Position numbers and translations under genes: made by a program
The notes under the pieces: generated by a model
The model's database searches: none
What the model was told of the DNA's origin: nothing
What the model saw: only the letters and a program-made list of their open reading frames with translations
Source: an uncultured Prevotellaceae bacterium
GTDB taxonomy: Bacteria > Bacteroidota > Bacteroidia > Bacteroidales > Bacteroidaceae
Assembly (NCBI GenBank): GCA_900318685.1
Contig: ONLL01000008.1
Location: forward strand, 50,325-114,324
DNA: 64,000 nucleotides
Direction: 5' to 3'
Shown here: in pieces, positions 1 to 9,198 of the stretch
Layout: each line of letters begins with the position of its first letter
Position numbering within the stretch: position 1 is the stretch's first letter

Positions 1-1638
1 TGGACCTACCAGATCTTCCGTTTTCTGCTGGATATTACCCTCGCTGTCAGCAGGTGTCAGCTCAGGTGAGATGGGCGTGTCGACCACATCCAGCAGCGTG
101 CTGCGCTGCATTGCGAAGGCTGGCAGCTGAGCCAGATAGCGTATCAGGTATTGCACCAGCGTCTTAGGCACGCCGCCGTTGACACCGTACATCGACATGT
201 GGTCGCCATTATACGTACACCATCCGAGAGCAAGCTCCGACAGGTCGCCCGTGCCGATGACCATTCCTCCCACCTGATTGGCCACGTCCATCAGGATCTG
301 AGTGCGCTCGCGAGCCTGGGCATTCTCGTAGGTCACATCGTGCTGCTGCATGTTGTGGCCAATATCCTGGAAATGCTGAGTGACGGCCTTTGCGATGCTG
401 ATCTCACGCTGGGTGATCTGCAGCGAGGTCATCAGTTCAACGGCATTCTGATGCGTTCGGTCGGTAGTGCCGAAGCCTGGCATCGTGATACCGATGATGC
501 CCTTACGCGAAAGCCCCAGCTTGTCGAAGGCGCGCACCACTACCATCAGCGCCAGCGTCGAGTCTAGTCCGCCGCTGATGCCGATGACAGCCTTGTCGCT
601 GTGGGTATGCTGCAAGCGCTTCACCAGTCCCATCGTCTGTATGTTGAGTATCTCCTCACAGCTCTGCTCCATCTTGTCGTCGCAGGGGATGAAAGGATGC
701 GGGTTCACTTCGCGTATCAGCTCAAACTCACGTGGTGACACAGGCTTACAATCGACGATGACAGCCTGAGCGCCATCCTGGGCCGTGCGGAAGGTGGTAT
801 TGTTCTGACGGTCTGAGCGCAGACGGTCGATATCTATCTGTTGCATGCACAGCTGTGCGTCGAGCGAGAAGCGCTCACCCTGAGCGAGCAGCCTGCCGTT
901 CTCACAAATCAGGGCATTGCCGCCATAGACCACGTCCTGTGTCGACTCGCCATAGCCGCAGCTGCTGTACACATAGCCGCACAACATGCGGGCACTCTGC
1001 TGACTGATGAGCGACAGCAGGTAGTCGTGCTTGCCTGCCAGCTCGTCGGTAGCCGAGAGGTTCAGTATGATGTCGGCACCAGCCAGAGCAAGGTTATTGC
1101 TTGGAGGCAGGGGTGCCCACACGTCCTCACAGATCTCGATGCCGAAGCAGGCGCCGTCGCAGGTGCGGAACACCTGTGGATCGGGCGACACATGAACGGG
1201 GCTGCCTGCGAGATAGATGTCCTGGGCTATCATATCGGTGCTGGAGGCAAACCACCGTTTCTCATAGAACTCGTTATAGTTGGGCAGGTAGGTCTTCGCG
1301 ACAAGTCCCAGCAGCGAGCCGTGCTGCACCACAGCGGCACAGTTATACAGCAGCGAACCTATGCGCACGGGCAGACCCACCACCGCGATGATGTCGAGCT
1401 TGCGTGTGAAGTCGAGCAGCACCAGCAGGCCTTCCTCGGCCTTGTCCAGCAGCAGCTGCTGACGAAACAGGTCCTGACAGCTGTAGCCTGTCAGCGACAA
1501 CTCGGGAAACACGATGATCTCCGCTCCCCTACCCTCTGCCTGAGCTATCAGGCTCTCTATCTGCTGAACGTTGTACGTCACATCGGCCACCCTCACACCT
1601 GGTATGGCAGCGGCCACCTTTATCATTCCGTATCTCAT
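1..1638 (-). CDS. nadE: Glutamine-dependent NAD+ synthetase (C-terminus cut by window edge)
   Basis: The protein converts nicotinic acid adenine dinucleotide to NAD+ using ATP and ammonia released from glutamine. The N-terminal part is a nitrilase/glutaminase domain, with FPELSLTGYSCQDLF near residue 45 and VCEDVWAP further on. The C-terminal part is the synthetase domain with the PP-loop ISGGLDSTLALMVV and GTGDLSELALGWCTYNGDHMS. The start is the ATG at 1638 (MRYGMIKVAA); a second ATG lies four codons in. It begins one base after the stop of the upstream DUF2027 gene, so the two are translationally coupled. About 546 residues are visible, and the frame is still open at base 1, so the last ~100 residues lie outside. 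Family assignment is very secure. Confidence 0.95.
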   Translation of the reverse strand, partial: MRYGMIKVAAAIPGVRVADVTYNVQQIESLIAQAEGRGAEIIVFPELSLTGYSCQDLFRQQLLLDKAEEGLLVLLDFTRKLDIIAVVGLPVRIGSLLYNCAAVVQHGSLLGLVAKTYLPNYNEFYEKRWFASSTDMIAQDIYLAGSPVHVSPDPQVFRTCDGACFGIEICEDVWAPLPPSNNLALAGADIILNLSATDELAGKHDYLLSLISQQSARMLCGYVYSSCGYGESTQDVVYGGNALICENGRLLAQGERFSLDAQLCMQQIDIDRLRSDRQNNTTFRTAQDGAQAVIVDCKPVSPREFELIREVNPHPFIPCDDKMEQSCEEILNIQTMGLVKRLQHTHSDKAVIGISGGLDSTLALMVVVRAFDKLGLSRKGIIGITMPGFGTTDRTHQNAVELMTSLQITQREISIAKAVTQHFQDIGHNMQQHDVTYENAQARERTQILMDVANQVGGMVIGTGDLSELALGWCTYNGDHMSMYGVNGGVPKTLVQYLIRYLAQLPAFAMQRSTLLDVVDTPISPELTPADSEGNIQQKTEDLVGP

Positions 1639-1639
1639 T

Positions 1640-2359
1640 CTATACTCTTGATTCCTTATCTTGATGAACTCTCAGAAACACCCTGTCCTGCTCCACTATC
1701 GGATACACCAGCGCAGGCTGCTCGAAGAACATGCTCTCCTCAAACGTATGGAGCTTATAGAACTTCACGCCGTCGATGCGCAGCTGAACGTCGACAGAAG
1801 GCTTCAGCATGAACATCTTGCCACGCTTGTAGGCCACCAGCTGAACGGCCACCCGCTCCATGCCCGGCAGGTCCTCACGGCCAAACTCCTCAATGAAGAG
1901 CTTCGTGTTGGGCTCCACCTCGTCAGTAAAGCGCAGCCGCCAGGCATTGCTCTCGGCTGAGAGGTAAGTGAAACGCATGTAGTAGTTGGAGTCGTTCACG
2001 AAGTAGGCCTCGAAGCGCGTAGTCGACAGCTCCTTCAACTCTATGGGAACGAAAGCGAGGTAAGCCGACAGCTTCTCGCCGCCACGCCGCTCCTCAGGCT
2101 CCACCCTGAAGGTCACGGGCTTGTCGGCAGGCTCCAGCTCCTCCTGTTCCTTGGCAGCCTGACGCTGCTGTTGCTGTTTCACCTCGACGATGCGGCTGGT
2201 GTCGTAGTTCTCTTCGCCTACCACCACCACCTCGTTCACCGTCATCGGCACCTGAAAGCCGTCCTCGTCTTCCACCAGCACGATGTTCTTTCCTTGGAAG
2301 CCAGCCACGCGGCCGCCTCCCGTTTCACTCAGAAACCTTACCTTATCTCCTATTTTCAT
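1640..2359 (-). CDS. DUF2027 domain protein lacking the usual C-terminal Smr domain
   Basis: The 239-residue protein starts with the typical DUF2027 opening [16 protein letters not shown] and the segment [19 protein letters not shown] Gln/Glu-rich linker (about residues 60-80) follows, then a beta-rich domain (about 85-235). Many DUF2027 proteins of Bacteroidota are longer and end in a Smr (MutS2-like) nuclease domain with a conserved HGKG-type motif; none is seen here, and the gene stops with TAG at 1642-1640. Either this is the short natural form or the Smr part was lost. It is first in the operon with nadE, behind a good -7 box at 2384-2391. Molecular function is unknown. Confidence 0.8.
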   Translation of the reverse strand: MKIGDKVRFLSETGGGRVAGFQGKNIVLVEDEDGFQVPMTVNEVVVVGEENYDTSRIVEVKQQQQRQAAKEQEELEPADKPVTFRVEPEERRGGEKLSAYLAFVPIELKELSTTRFEAYFVNDSNYYMRFTYLSAESNAWRLRFTDEVEPNTKLFIEEFGREDLPGMERVAVQLVAYKRGKMFMLKPSVDVQLRIDGVKFYKLHTFEESMFFEQPALVYPIVEQDRVFLRVHQDKESRV

Positions 2360-2383
2360 TACGCTCAGATTCTATTTTCGATG

Positions 2384-2391
2384 CAAAGGTA
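2384..2391 (-). promoter_or_regulatory. -7 box of the DUF2027-nadE operon
   Basis: On the minus strand this reads TACCTTTG, a perfect match to the Bacteroidota -7 consensus TAnnTTTG. It lies 25 bases upstream of the DUF2027 start codon. Confidence 0.7.
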
Positions 2392-2535
2392 CGAATAATT
2401 TCTCATTTTTCTGCCCTCACCACACATTTTTTTCTATTTATGATTAAACCATCTGTCGAAACATACGTCAAACGTTCGTGTCAACCCAGGTGTACCGCCT
2501 CAAAGAAGCCCTCGCCAGGACGACTCACAAATGTC

Positions 2536-2543
2536 TAACTTTA
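2536..2543 (+). promoter_or_regulatory. Weak -7-like box before the secreted protein gene
   Basis: Reads TAACTTTA, one base off the TAnnTTTG consensus, 21 bases upstream of the ATG at 2564. The preceding 140 bases show no other promoter-like match. Confidence 0.35.
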
Positions 2544-2563
2544 TTTAATACAAAACAACCAAA

Positions 2564-3088
2564 ATGAAAAAAACAATGAAAAAAGCTTTGATGATGCTTG
2601 CCCTGCTCGTCGCACCTATCGCCATGCAGGCACAGACCAAGTTCCACGACGTTGAGCTCAATGAATGCACAGGTCCCGTCAAGTCGATCAGCACCTCCTT
2701 CATGGGTCGTGACCAGGTCACCAACTTCTCACAGGACGGAAAGATGCAGCGCGAGGGTATGGGCGAAGTCGTCTACGACGAGAACGGCTATGCAAAGTCT
2801 GTTGAGATGGAAGGCATGCAGGGTCAGAAGATGAAGATCAACTACACCTGGGAGAATGGCAAAGTGAAGACACAGACCATGGACATGATGGGCCAGGGTG
2901 TCACCATCACGCTTTCCTACAATGACAAAGGTGCCATCGCTGCACAGTCGATGAACTTCGGCGGACAAGAGATGTCCACTCCTTACACCGACTACAAATA
3001 CGATGATCACGGCAACTGGATCTACCGCAAGTCCTCGATGATGGGCCGCGATATGGAGCAGAGCCGCACCATCACCTACTACGAGTAA
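2564..3088 (+). CDS. Secreted protein with YD/RHS-like short repeats, function unknown
   Basis: The 174-residue product has a clear Sec signal peptide (MKKTMKKALMMLALLVAPIAMQAQ), probably cleaved after the AQA/Q stretch near residue 24. The mature part is beta-rich and has loosely repeated strands of the type YDENGYAKSVEME, YTWENGKVKTQTM, LSYNDKGAIAAQ and YKYDDHGNWIYRK. These resemble the periplasmic YD/RHS-like repeats common in Bacteroidota proteins. It contains no catalytic motif I recognise. A second possible start is ATG 2576. It is a single-gene unit: a hairpin terminator follows 28 bases after the stop. Confidence 0.75.
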   Translation: MKKTMKKALMMLALLVAPIAMQAQTKFHDVELNECTGPVKSISTSFMGRDQVTNFSQDGKMQREGMGEVVYDENGYAKSVEMEGMQGQKMKINYTWENGKVKTQTMDMMGQGVTITLSYNDKGAIAAQSMNFGGQEMSTPYTDYKYDDHGNWIYRKSSMMGRDMEQSRTITYYE

Positions 3089-3115
3089 TCTCTTCGTAAC
3101 ACATTTCAACAAAAT

Positions 3116-3143
3116 GCCTCCTCCACTCGAGGGGGCTTTTTTT
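3116..3143 (+). terminator. Intrinsic terminator after the secreted protein gene
   Basis: An 8-bp stem, GCCTCCTC (3116-3123) with GAGGGGGC (3129-3136), has one G-T pair and a 5-base loop, followed by seven T residues. Confidence 0.85.
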
Positions 3144-3301
3144 ATTGGTAGTAATTAAACCACGCTAGCTACGCGATTATTGACAATTTTCTTTCATAGA
3201 TTTTGCTTTTTTGATATTACCTCTACCATTCTACCTGACATATTACAATAAAGCTACTGATTTTTAATTAATTACGAGCAAACAAACATTCTTTTTTACC
3301 T

Positions 3302-3370
3302 CTACTTATCTTCTACTTATCTTCTACTTATCTTCTACTTTACTTCTACTTATCCTCTACTAATTCTCTA
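3302..3370 (+). repeat. Left arm of CTTCTACTT-type short repeats
   Basis: Tandem and near-tandem copies of a 9-10 base pyrimidine-rich unit (TCTTCTACTTA and variants) run from 3302 to about 3390. The stretch 3334-3354 is the exact reverse complement of 3695-3715, so this arm can pair with the right arm about 340 bases away. No coding sequence runs through it. Confidence 0.75.
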
Positions 3371-3503
3371 CTTTCCGTCTACTCCTCTTCTCGTCCTCGT
3401 ATCATCCTCCACCTTGGTCCTTACTAGATTCATACATGCTCACTACTATCCTCTGGCTCATTTAATAGCATCATCTAGACTCTCAAGAATATACTTCATT
3501 CAA

Positions 3504-3521
3504 AAATTCTCTAGAGAATTT
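3504..3521. repeat. Perfect 18-bp palindrome, copy 1
   Basis: AAATTCTCTAGAGAATTT is its own reverse complement. An identical copy lies at 3569-3586. The 47-base spacer between them contains a nested inverted repeat: ACCTTA at 3523-3528 with TAAGGT at 3556-3561, and GCAC with GTGC inside it. Confidence 0.85.
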
Positions 3522-3568
3522 CACCTTAACAACGGCACTTACTGGTGCTAACCTGTAAGGTAAAGACG

Positions 3569-3586
3569 AAATTCTCTAGAGAATTT
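3569..3586. repeat. Perfect 18-bp palindrome, copy 2
   Basis: Identical to the palindrome at 3504-3521. The pair sits roughly midway between the two pyrimidine/purine repeat arms, so the region 3300-3740 is organised symmetrically. Confidence 0.85.
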
Positions 3587-3677
3587 TCAGCCAATCCATA
3601 TCCTTCAAACAAGAAAGAATGCCGTTATCCCCGATTCACCCCTATTGTCTCTGCCCATCAGTACGTCATAACAAGTG

Positions 3678-3740
3678 GTAGAGGTAAGGTAGAAGATAAG
3701 TAGAAGTAAAGTAGAGGTTTAGTAGAGGTTTAGTAGAGGA
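3678..3740 (-). repeat. Right arm of GTAGAGG/GTAGAAG-type short repeats
   Basis: Runs of GTAGAGGTTTA and GTAGAAG units form the complement of the left arm (3302-3370). The exact pairing core is 3695-3715 with 3334-3354 (21 bases). A further isolated TAGTAGAGGTAAA lies near 3787. The 948-base gap 3144-4091 holds no gene I can support; it carries these repeats, the two palindromes and, at its end, the mod promoter. Confidence 0.75.
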
Positions 3741-4032
3741 TGATTATATAGTTAACTTATTATGTATCTGGATTATAATATGGATTTAGTAGAGGTAAAA
3801 CATAAATAGGTATAAATCTAAGAAAAAGAAATCCCATTGCGACATTTGTGTAGGAGTGTTTTTGAATTACATATAGAGCATCACCTCGTATAGATGGATA
3901 TAGCGCAAAAGTAGTTCGTTTATCCAAATGAAAAGGGTCTTCGCTGCTCGGCATTTGGACGCTTTTCCAAGAAAAATAGGCTTGTGGAAACAACTTTTTT
4001 AGTTATTGTGCTTCTCATTAGAAAAATATTCG

Positions 4033-4040
4033 TATCTTTG
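4033..4040 (+). promoter_or_regulatory. -7 box of the type III mod-res operon
   Basis: TATCTTTG, with a TTG-type upstream element at 4006-4008, 51 bases before the mod start codon. Confidence 0.7.
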
Positions 4041-4091
4041 TAGTCAAAAACCGGTAATAAGGGATAAGATTTCTAAAAGAAACAATAAAAT

Positions 4092-6020
4092 ATGATTCTG
4101 CAAATTGCAAATAATAATGAGGCAGTTACGCCGATTACTCGTGAAATGGAAGGTTTAAAAGAATACTTTCCTCAGTGCTTTAACGCTCAAGGGGAGTTCG
4201 ATATAGAGAAGTTTCGCGAGGCCATACAGCCACAGGTGGATGTAACACGTGAAGGTCGCAGCTACGACTTCCTGGGTAAGAGTTATGCCCGTATGCTGTC
4301 GTCACTGGATACCACTACAGTTATTCGACCAGATGTTGAGCATAATTCCAAGCCCGAGAATGCCAACAGCGAGAATATCTATATCAGCGGTGACAATCTC
4401 GATGCGCTGCACCATTTGGTGAAGAGCTATGCCGGCCAGGTGAAGTGCATCTATATCGACCCGCCTTATAACACGGGTACTGACGGCTTCGTTTATAACG
4501 ACAAGTTCAAGTTCACGGCTGAGGAACTGACCCAGAAGCTGAGCATCAGTCCAGAAGAGGCAGAAAAGATTATCGCTATGACGAGTGGCCATCGTGCCAG
4601 CCATGCTGCTTGGCTTACCTTCATGATGCCCCGTCTTCAGTTGGCTCGCGATTTGCTGTCAAAGGATGGTGTTATCTTTATCTCTATCGATGATAATGAG
4701 CAGGCGTATTTGAAACAACTTTGCGATAATATATTTGGTGAAGATAATTTTGTCACTCCATTAACCATTATCGTTAAACCAGAAGGAAGACGTTATGGAG
4801 ATTTTGCCAAGACCCATGAATATGCACTTGTGTATGCGAAGTCCATTGAGAATGCAATTTTCAACGAAATAGAAGTAGAAGGAAGTACATATCAATATCA
4901 AGACGAATTTGGGGGATTTAATTTAAAGGGACTTAGAAATCGTAATGTCGTAGCATTCAATTCTAGTAATCGACCGAATTTAAGATACCCTTTCTATGTT
5001 GATATTTCTAATCCAGACGAGAATGGGCTTTGCAAGGTATCAACGAAGAAACAGGATGGTTATGAGGAAGTCATGCCTAGTATAATTGATGGACTTAAAA
5101 GTGTTTGGAGATGGGGGAAAGATAAAGCTACAAACGAAATTGAGAAACTTGTAGCATATAGAGGAAACGATGGAGAAATCCGTATTTTCCAGAAAGAAAG
5201 GAAACTTACTCAAACGCCAAAGACAGTATGGTTTGATAAAAACATCATATCTAACAAAGGAACGTCAGAAGTGGAATCCTTATTAGGAAAAGGCGTGTTT
5301 AATTTTCCCAAACCTTTGCGCCTAATAAAGAATATACTATCGATAGGTTCTGGACTTGATGATATAATTATGGATTTCTTTTCTGGGTCTGCAACGACAG
5401 CACATGCTGTTATGGAAATGAATGCCACAGAGAATGCTCAAAGGAAATACATCCTTGTTCAATGGCAAGAACCCTGCAAAGAAGACAGCGCGGCACTAAA
5501 GGCTGGCTACCGCACCATCGACGAAATCGGCATGGAGCGCATCAAGCGTGCTGCCAAGAAAATCAAGGATGAGAATCCGCTGTTTGCTGGCGACTTGGGC
5601 TTTAAGCACTACATACTGGAGGAAGTGCCTCAGAACACCCTTGACAAACTGGAAACCTTTGACCCCAATGTGATTCTCTCCACCGACGATGTGCTGAATA
5701 TGTTCGGACGCGACACCGTGCTACAAACTTGGCTTGTGAACGACGGCTACGGACTTGGCGCAAAGACGGAAGACATAGTGCTCGACAAATATCATGCAAC
5801 GCTCTGCGGACACCATCTCTATCTGACGGATGCCGACTTTACGGAAAACGATATGGCGGCTCTTGTGGACCGCTATCAGAGTGATCCCGCGTTCAACCCT
5901 GACTGCATTGTGCTGTTTGGCTATAGCTTCGGTCATAATGCAAAAGATATGCTGGAAAAGAACAAGCCTACCATCAATTTGGTGAAGGACAAGAATGTAA
6001 TAATTGACATTCGCTACTGA
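4092..6020 (+). CDS. mod: Type III restriction-modification methyltransferase (Mod)
   Basis: This DNA methyltransferase also provides target recognition for the type III complex. The 642-residue protein has the beta-class order: motif IV DPPYNTG at about residues 123-129, a central target-recognition domain, then the AdoMet-binding FxGxG-like motif DFFSGSATTAHAVM from residue 428. DPPY is typical of N6-adenine methylases. The ends are GC-rich, but the centre (about 4700-5440, residues 205-450) is clearly AT-richer with different codon use. That fits replacement of the target-recognition domain by recombination. The stop TGA at 6018-6020 is one base before the res ATG, so the two are coupled. 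Function is secure; the recognised DNA site cannot be read from sequence. Confidence 0.93.
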   Translation: MILQIANNNEAVTPITREMEGLKEYFPQCFNAQGEFDIEKFREAIQPQVDVTREGRSYDFLGKSYARMLSSLDTTTVIRPDVEHNSKPENANSENIYISGDNLDALHHLVKSYAGQVKCIYIDPPYNTGTDGFVYNDKFKFTAEELTQKLSISPEEAEKIIAMTSGHRASHAAWLTFMMPRLQLARDLLSKDGVIFISIDDNEQAYLKQLCDNIFGEDNFVTPLTIIVKPEGRRYGDFAKTHEYALVYAKSIENAIFNEIEVEGSTYQYQDEFGGFNLKGLRNRNVVAFNSSNRPNLRYPFYVDISNPDENGLCKVSTKKQDGYEEVMPSIIDGLKSVWRWGKDKATNEIEKLVAYRGNDGEIRIFQKERKLTQTPKTVWFDKNIISNKGTSEVESLLGKGVFNFPKPLRLIKNILSIGSGLDDIIMDFFSGSATTAHAVMEMNATENAQRKYILVQWQEPCKEDSAALKAGYRTIDEIGMERIKRAAKKIKDENPLFAGDLGFKHYILEEVPQNTLDKLETFDPNVILSTDDVLNMFGRDTVLQTWLVNDGYGLGAKTEDIVLDKYHATLCGHHLYLTDADFTENDMAALVDRYQSDPAFNPDCIVLFGYSFGHNAKDMLEKNKPTINLVKDKNVIIDIRY

Positions 6021-6021
6021 T

Positions 6022-8982
6022 ATGGAGTTAATACTACAGAATAATCTGCCACATCAGCAGTTGCCAGTAGAGGCCGTTGGTGACGCACTGCAAGAAGTTA
6101 GTTGGGAGTCGCCCAAAGACTTCTATTCCAATCCGCAATTATCATGGTCGAATCGCTCCCAGCTGTTTACGCCTATCATAGATGTTAAGAAACGACTGGT
6201 ACCTAATATGCTGCCAAAATTGCAAGAGCCAGAAAAGAACGGACCTCTGAATCTTGACATCAAGATGGAAACGGGTACGGGAAAGACTTATGTCTATACC
6301 AAGACCATTTTTGAGTTACATCAGCGCTACAGGCTGAATAAGTTCATTATTTGTGTGCCCTCACTGCCAATTAAAGCAGGAGCTGAGCAATTCCTGAGCG
6401 ATCTGTATGTGCAACGCCATTTCTACGATGCCTGCGGCTATCATTGCGAAATAGAAGTTGGCGTGCTGGAGGCTGCCAAGGCCAAAAAAGGTAAACGGTA
6501 TTTCCCTGGGGTGGTGCGTGACTTTATGGAAGGCTCATGCCAGCAGCGCAACAAGATATATGTGCTGTTGCTGAACATGGCTCTGCTGACAAATGCTCAG
6601 ATACTGAAACGTGATGACTATGACTTTGGCGTGTTGGGATTCTACCGTCCATTTGATGCACTAAGAGCTACACATCCCGTAGTGATTATTGATGAGCCTC
6701 ACCGCTTCACCCGTTCGCAGTCGGCTTATGCCCAGATACTTAAAGAACTCCAGCCGCAGTTAATATTGCGTTATGGTGCCACCTTCCCGGAAATCACTGT
6801 GGGTAAAGGCAAAGGTAAGCACGTGTCGAAGGACTATCTGAACCTGCTCTACGACCTGAATGCTTGCGAAGCTTTTTCTCAGAACCTGATAAAGGGCGTA
6901 GCAAAAGAACACTTCGAACTGGAGGGAGGACAGCGCGAACGCATTATTATTAAGGACATCAATCAGAGTGAGCGCAAGGTTACGTTGCAATATGCTGGCA
7001 AAACAGAGACGCTGCAGGCAGGTGATCCTATCACGTTGTCACCAGAAATGCAGAATGTGAGTGTGGATGCAGTAGAGAAAGGATTGGTAACCCTATCAAA
7101 TGGAAGAACCTTCCACACAAGCGAACATTTCAGTCCGTCAGTTTATGCCCAGTCGTATCAGGAGGAAATGGTAAAACTGGCTATTCAGCGCCATTTCGAG
7201 ACGGAACGGAAAAACTTTGAAGGCGATCGACGTATCAAGACGCTGGCACTGTTCTTTATTGACAATATTCGTTCATATCGCGGTGATGACAATGAGAACG
7301 GATGGCTGGCAGAGAAATTCGAATCGCTTCTGAAAGAACGTGTGAAGTTTGAGCTATGCCAACCCTGTAGTGATGATTACAAAGCCTATCTGGAGGCTAC
7401 CCTAAAAGATGCTCATGCCTGTCACGGCGGCTACTTTGCTGAAGACAATCAGAACAGCGACGAGGAGATAGCCCAGCAGGTAAGAGAGATTCTGCACGAC
7501 AAGAAACAGTTGCTGTCGTTTAAGAACGAAGACGGCAGCTGGAATACGCGCCGCTTCATCTTCTCTAAGTGGACGCTGAAAGAGGGATGGGATAATCCCA
7601 ACGTGTTTACTATCTGCAAACTGCGTTCCAGCGGTAGTGAAATCAGCAAACTGCAAGAGGTGGGCCGAGGACTTCGTTTGCCTGTAGATGAATATGGCAA
7701 TCGCAGCAGTGAAGAGCATTTACTGAACTATATTGTTGACTTTGACGAAGCCGACTTTGCTGCTAAGTTGGTTGCCGAGATTAACGGTCAGTTACCTCAG
7801 GTGGTCATTACCGACAAGATACCTATGGAGTTGATTCAGCGCGTAGCAGAAAAACGAGGTGTGAACGAGTTTGCATTATTGGCAGAACTCGCTCAGAAGG
7901 GTATTATCAAGGATTTACAAGGTACTATCAATGGTGATATGCTTGGAGAACTCTATAACCATTATCCTGAGTTTGCCGATACAGGCTTGCCTAAGTCAAA
8001 GGTTATAGACAGGAATAAAAAGAATACCAACAAGATTAAGATTCGCCCACAGGTGTTCGACCGTCTGCGCGACCTATGGATGAAAATCAACAAGAGGTAT
8101 GTTATCTTCTTCGACCCTATGTTGGAAAAGGAACTCGAGAAAGCACTACCAATGTTGTTTACTGATGGTGTGTTCGCCCAAGGTGTTATAACAAGTAAAA
8201 GAGAGATTGTAGGCACTGACGAAGGAAGGATGGCTTTTGTTCAAGATACAGGTGTGTCGTATCAGACAAAAGGAAATACTTTACCCTATAACGAGTTTTT
8301 GAAACGCATCAATCGAGCTACCAGTGTGCCTATTCGCACGCTTCACGATGCAATGTGCAAAGGTATCGGCAGTAAGCCCACATTTACACAGGATCTGATA
8401 AACGATCAGTCGTTGGCTCGTATCATCAAAAACATTACGAATTGGAAGATAGAAAATTCCATGAGTCAGTTTAAATATAAGCAGACAGCATACGATGTGA
8501 AGCGAACCAGACTTACTGATGAGAATGGAAAGCTGTACGACGATATTGTGCAGAGTTATATAGGTAATCATCTGGATAGTGCTAGAGTTGCTGACAGGTA
8601 TCTATATGATGCCTATACGTACGACAGCGACTTGGAACAGATAAATCTGAAGACATCTGATATTGATGAAGTTATAGTGTTTGGTAAGATCCCTCGTAAG
8701 AGTATTGCCATTCCAACAATCACAAACGACTCGTATAGTCCCGACTTTATGTATATGGTCAAGAAAACTGACGGTAGCAAGGAGTTGAATATCATTGTTG
8801 AGACAAAAGGGGTTGACACGCCAGCCAATCTGCGTGGTGTTGAGGAGAAGAAAATCAGTTGCGCCCAGAAGTTCTTTAATCAGCTTCGAGAAGACTTTCC
8901 TGAGCTGAACGTAAACTTTCGCGACCAACTCAATCATCAACAATTGCGAACAATTATTGATGAAGTGCTGAGGGAGGGGTAA
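6022..8982 (+). CDS. res: Type III restriction endonuclease subunit Res
   Basis: This is the ATP-driven helicase-like translocase and nuclease of the type III complex with Mod. The SF2 helicase core has Walker A METGTGKT (K88), a DEPH box at residues 224-227 and the late motif GRGLRLPVDEYG. The C-terminal PD-(D/E)xK nuclease is visible as PDF (D908) followed by VETK (E927, K929). I choose ATG 6022 (MELILQNNLPHQQ), one base after the mod stop; an in-frame TTG at 6004 would overlap mod. Length, 986 residues, is normal. All key residues are present, so the enzyme should be active. No terminator is obvious after it. Confidence 0.93.
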   Translation: MELILQNNLPHQQLPVEAVGDALQEVSWESPKDFYSNPQLSWSNRSQLFTPIIDVKKRLVPNMLPKLQEPEKNGPLNLDIKMETGTGKTYVYTKTIFELHQRYRLNKFIICVPSLPIKAGAEQFLSDLYVQRHFYDACGYHCEIEVGVLEAAKAKKGKRYFPGVVRDFMEGSCQQRNKIYVLLLNMALLTNAQILKRDDYDFGVLGFYRPFDALRATHPVVIIDEPHRFTRSQSAYAQILKELQPQLILRYGATFPEITVGKGKGKHVSKDYLNLLYDLNACEAFSQNLIKGVAKEHFELEGGQRERIIIKDINQSERKVTLQYAGKTETLQAGDPITLSPEMQNVSVDAVEKGLVTLSNGRTFHTSEHFSPSVYAQSYQEEMVKLAIQRHFETERKNFEGDRRIKTLALFFIDNIRSYRGDDNENGWLAEKFESLLKERVKFELCQPCSDDYKAYLEATLKDAHACHGGYFAEDNQNSDEEIAQQVREILHDKKQLLSFKNEDGSWNTRRFIFSKWTLKEGWDNPNVFTICKLRSSGSEISKLQEVGRGLRLPVDEYGNRSSEEHLLNYIVDFDEADFAAKLVAEINGQLPQVVITDKIPMELIQRVAEKRGVNEFALLAELAQKGIIKDLQGTINGDMLGELYNHYPEFADTGLPKSKVIDRNKKNTNKIKIRPQVFDRLRDLWMKINKRYVIFFDPMLEKELEKALPMLFTDGVFAQGVITSKREIVGTDEGRMAFVQDTGVSYQTKGNTLPYNEFLKRINRATSVPIRTLHDAMCKGIGSKPTFTQDLINDQSLARIIKNITNWKIENSMSQFKYKQTAYDVKRTRLTDENGKLYDDIVQSYIGNHLDSARVADRYLYDAYTYDSDLEQINLKTSDIDEVIVFGKIPRKSIAIPTITNDSYSPDFMYMVKKTDGSKELNIIVETKGVDTPANLRGVEEKKISCAQKFFNQLREDFPELNVNFRDQLNHQQLRTIIDEVLREG

Positions 8983-9056
8983 CATTCACAAGACTAACAA
9001 AGGATACCACTCAAGATGTTACTCAAAGAAAGTAAGTAAGCGGAAAAACCGACGAG

Positions 9057-9122
9057 TCACTTGAACTGAATCCAGGTCAGTTTGCGCCAGAGTCCTTCAG
9101 ACAGATGGCTTCTCGGAACGAA
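9057..9122 (-). pseudogene. 3'-end relic of a second DUF418 gene
   Basis: Read on the minus strand, this encodes VPRSHLSEGLWRKLTWIQFK followed by TGA. That is almost the same as the last residues of the intact DUF418 protein next door (GPLEGLWRKLTWLQFK). The DNA of 9056-9099 matches 9240-9283 with about five differences in 44 bases. Nothing upstream (towards 9125) continues the reading frame as DUF418. It looks like the surviving tail of a tandem paralogue, with the type III locus now occupying the adjacent DNA. Confidence 0.7.
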
Positions 9123-9171
9123 ACCTACGCTATATGAAGAGCTTCTATTTGCTTTACAACGATCAAATTGG

Positions 9172-9198
9172 GAATCTGCCACAAGTTGTGGCAAATTC
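9172..9198. repeat. 27-bp imperfect palindrome
   Basis: The arms GAATCTGCCACAA and TTGTGGCAAATTC pair over 13 bases with one mismatch around a single central base. A weaker copy of the core (TTTGCCACA with TTGTTGCAAA) follows at 9211-9231. There is no T-run as in a terminator. It may be an operator or a mobile-element end. Confidence 0.55.

Noticed and set aside
841-1812. Plus-strand frames over the first 1.8 kb
   Set aside because: The minus strand encodes NAD synthetase with intact nitrilase and PP-loop motifs; these frames are shadows.
3760-3993. 77-codon minus-strand frame between the repeat arms and mod
   Set aside because: It has no ribosome site or promoter, lies over the repeat tail and runs antisense to the mod leader. 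I see no domain.
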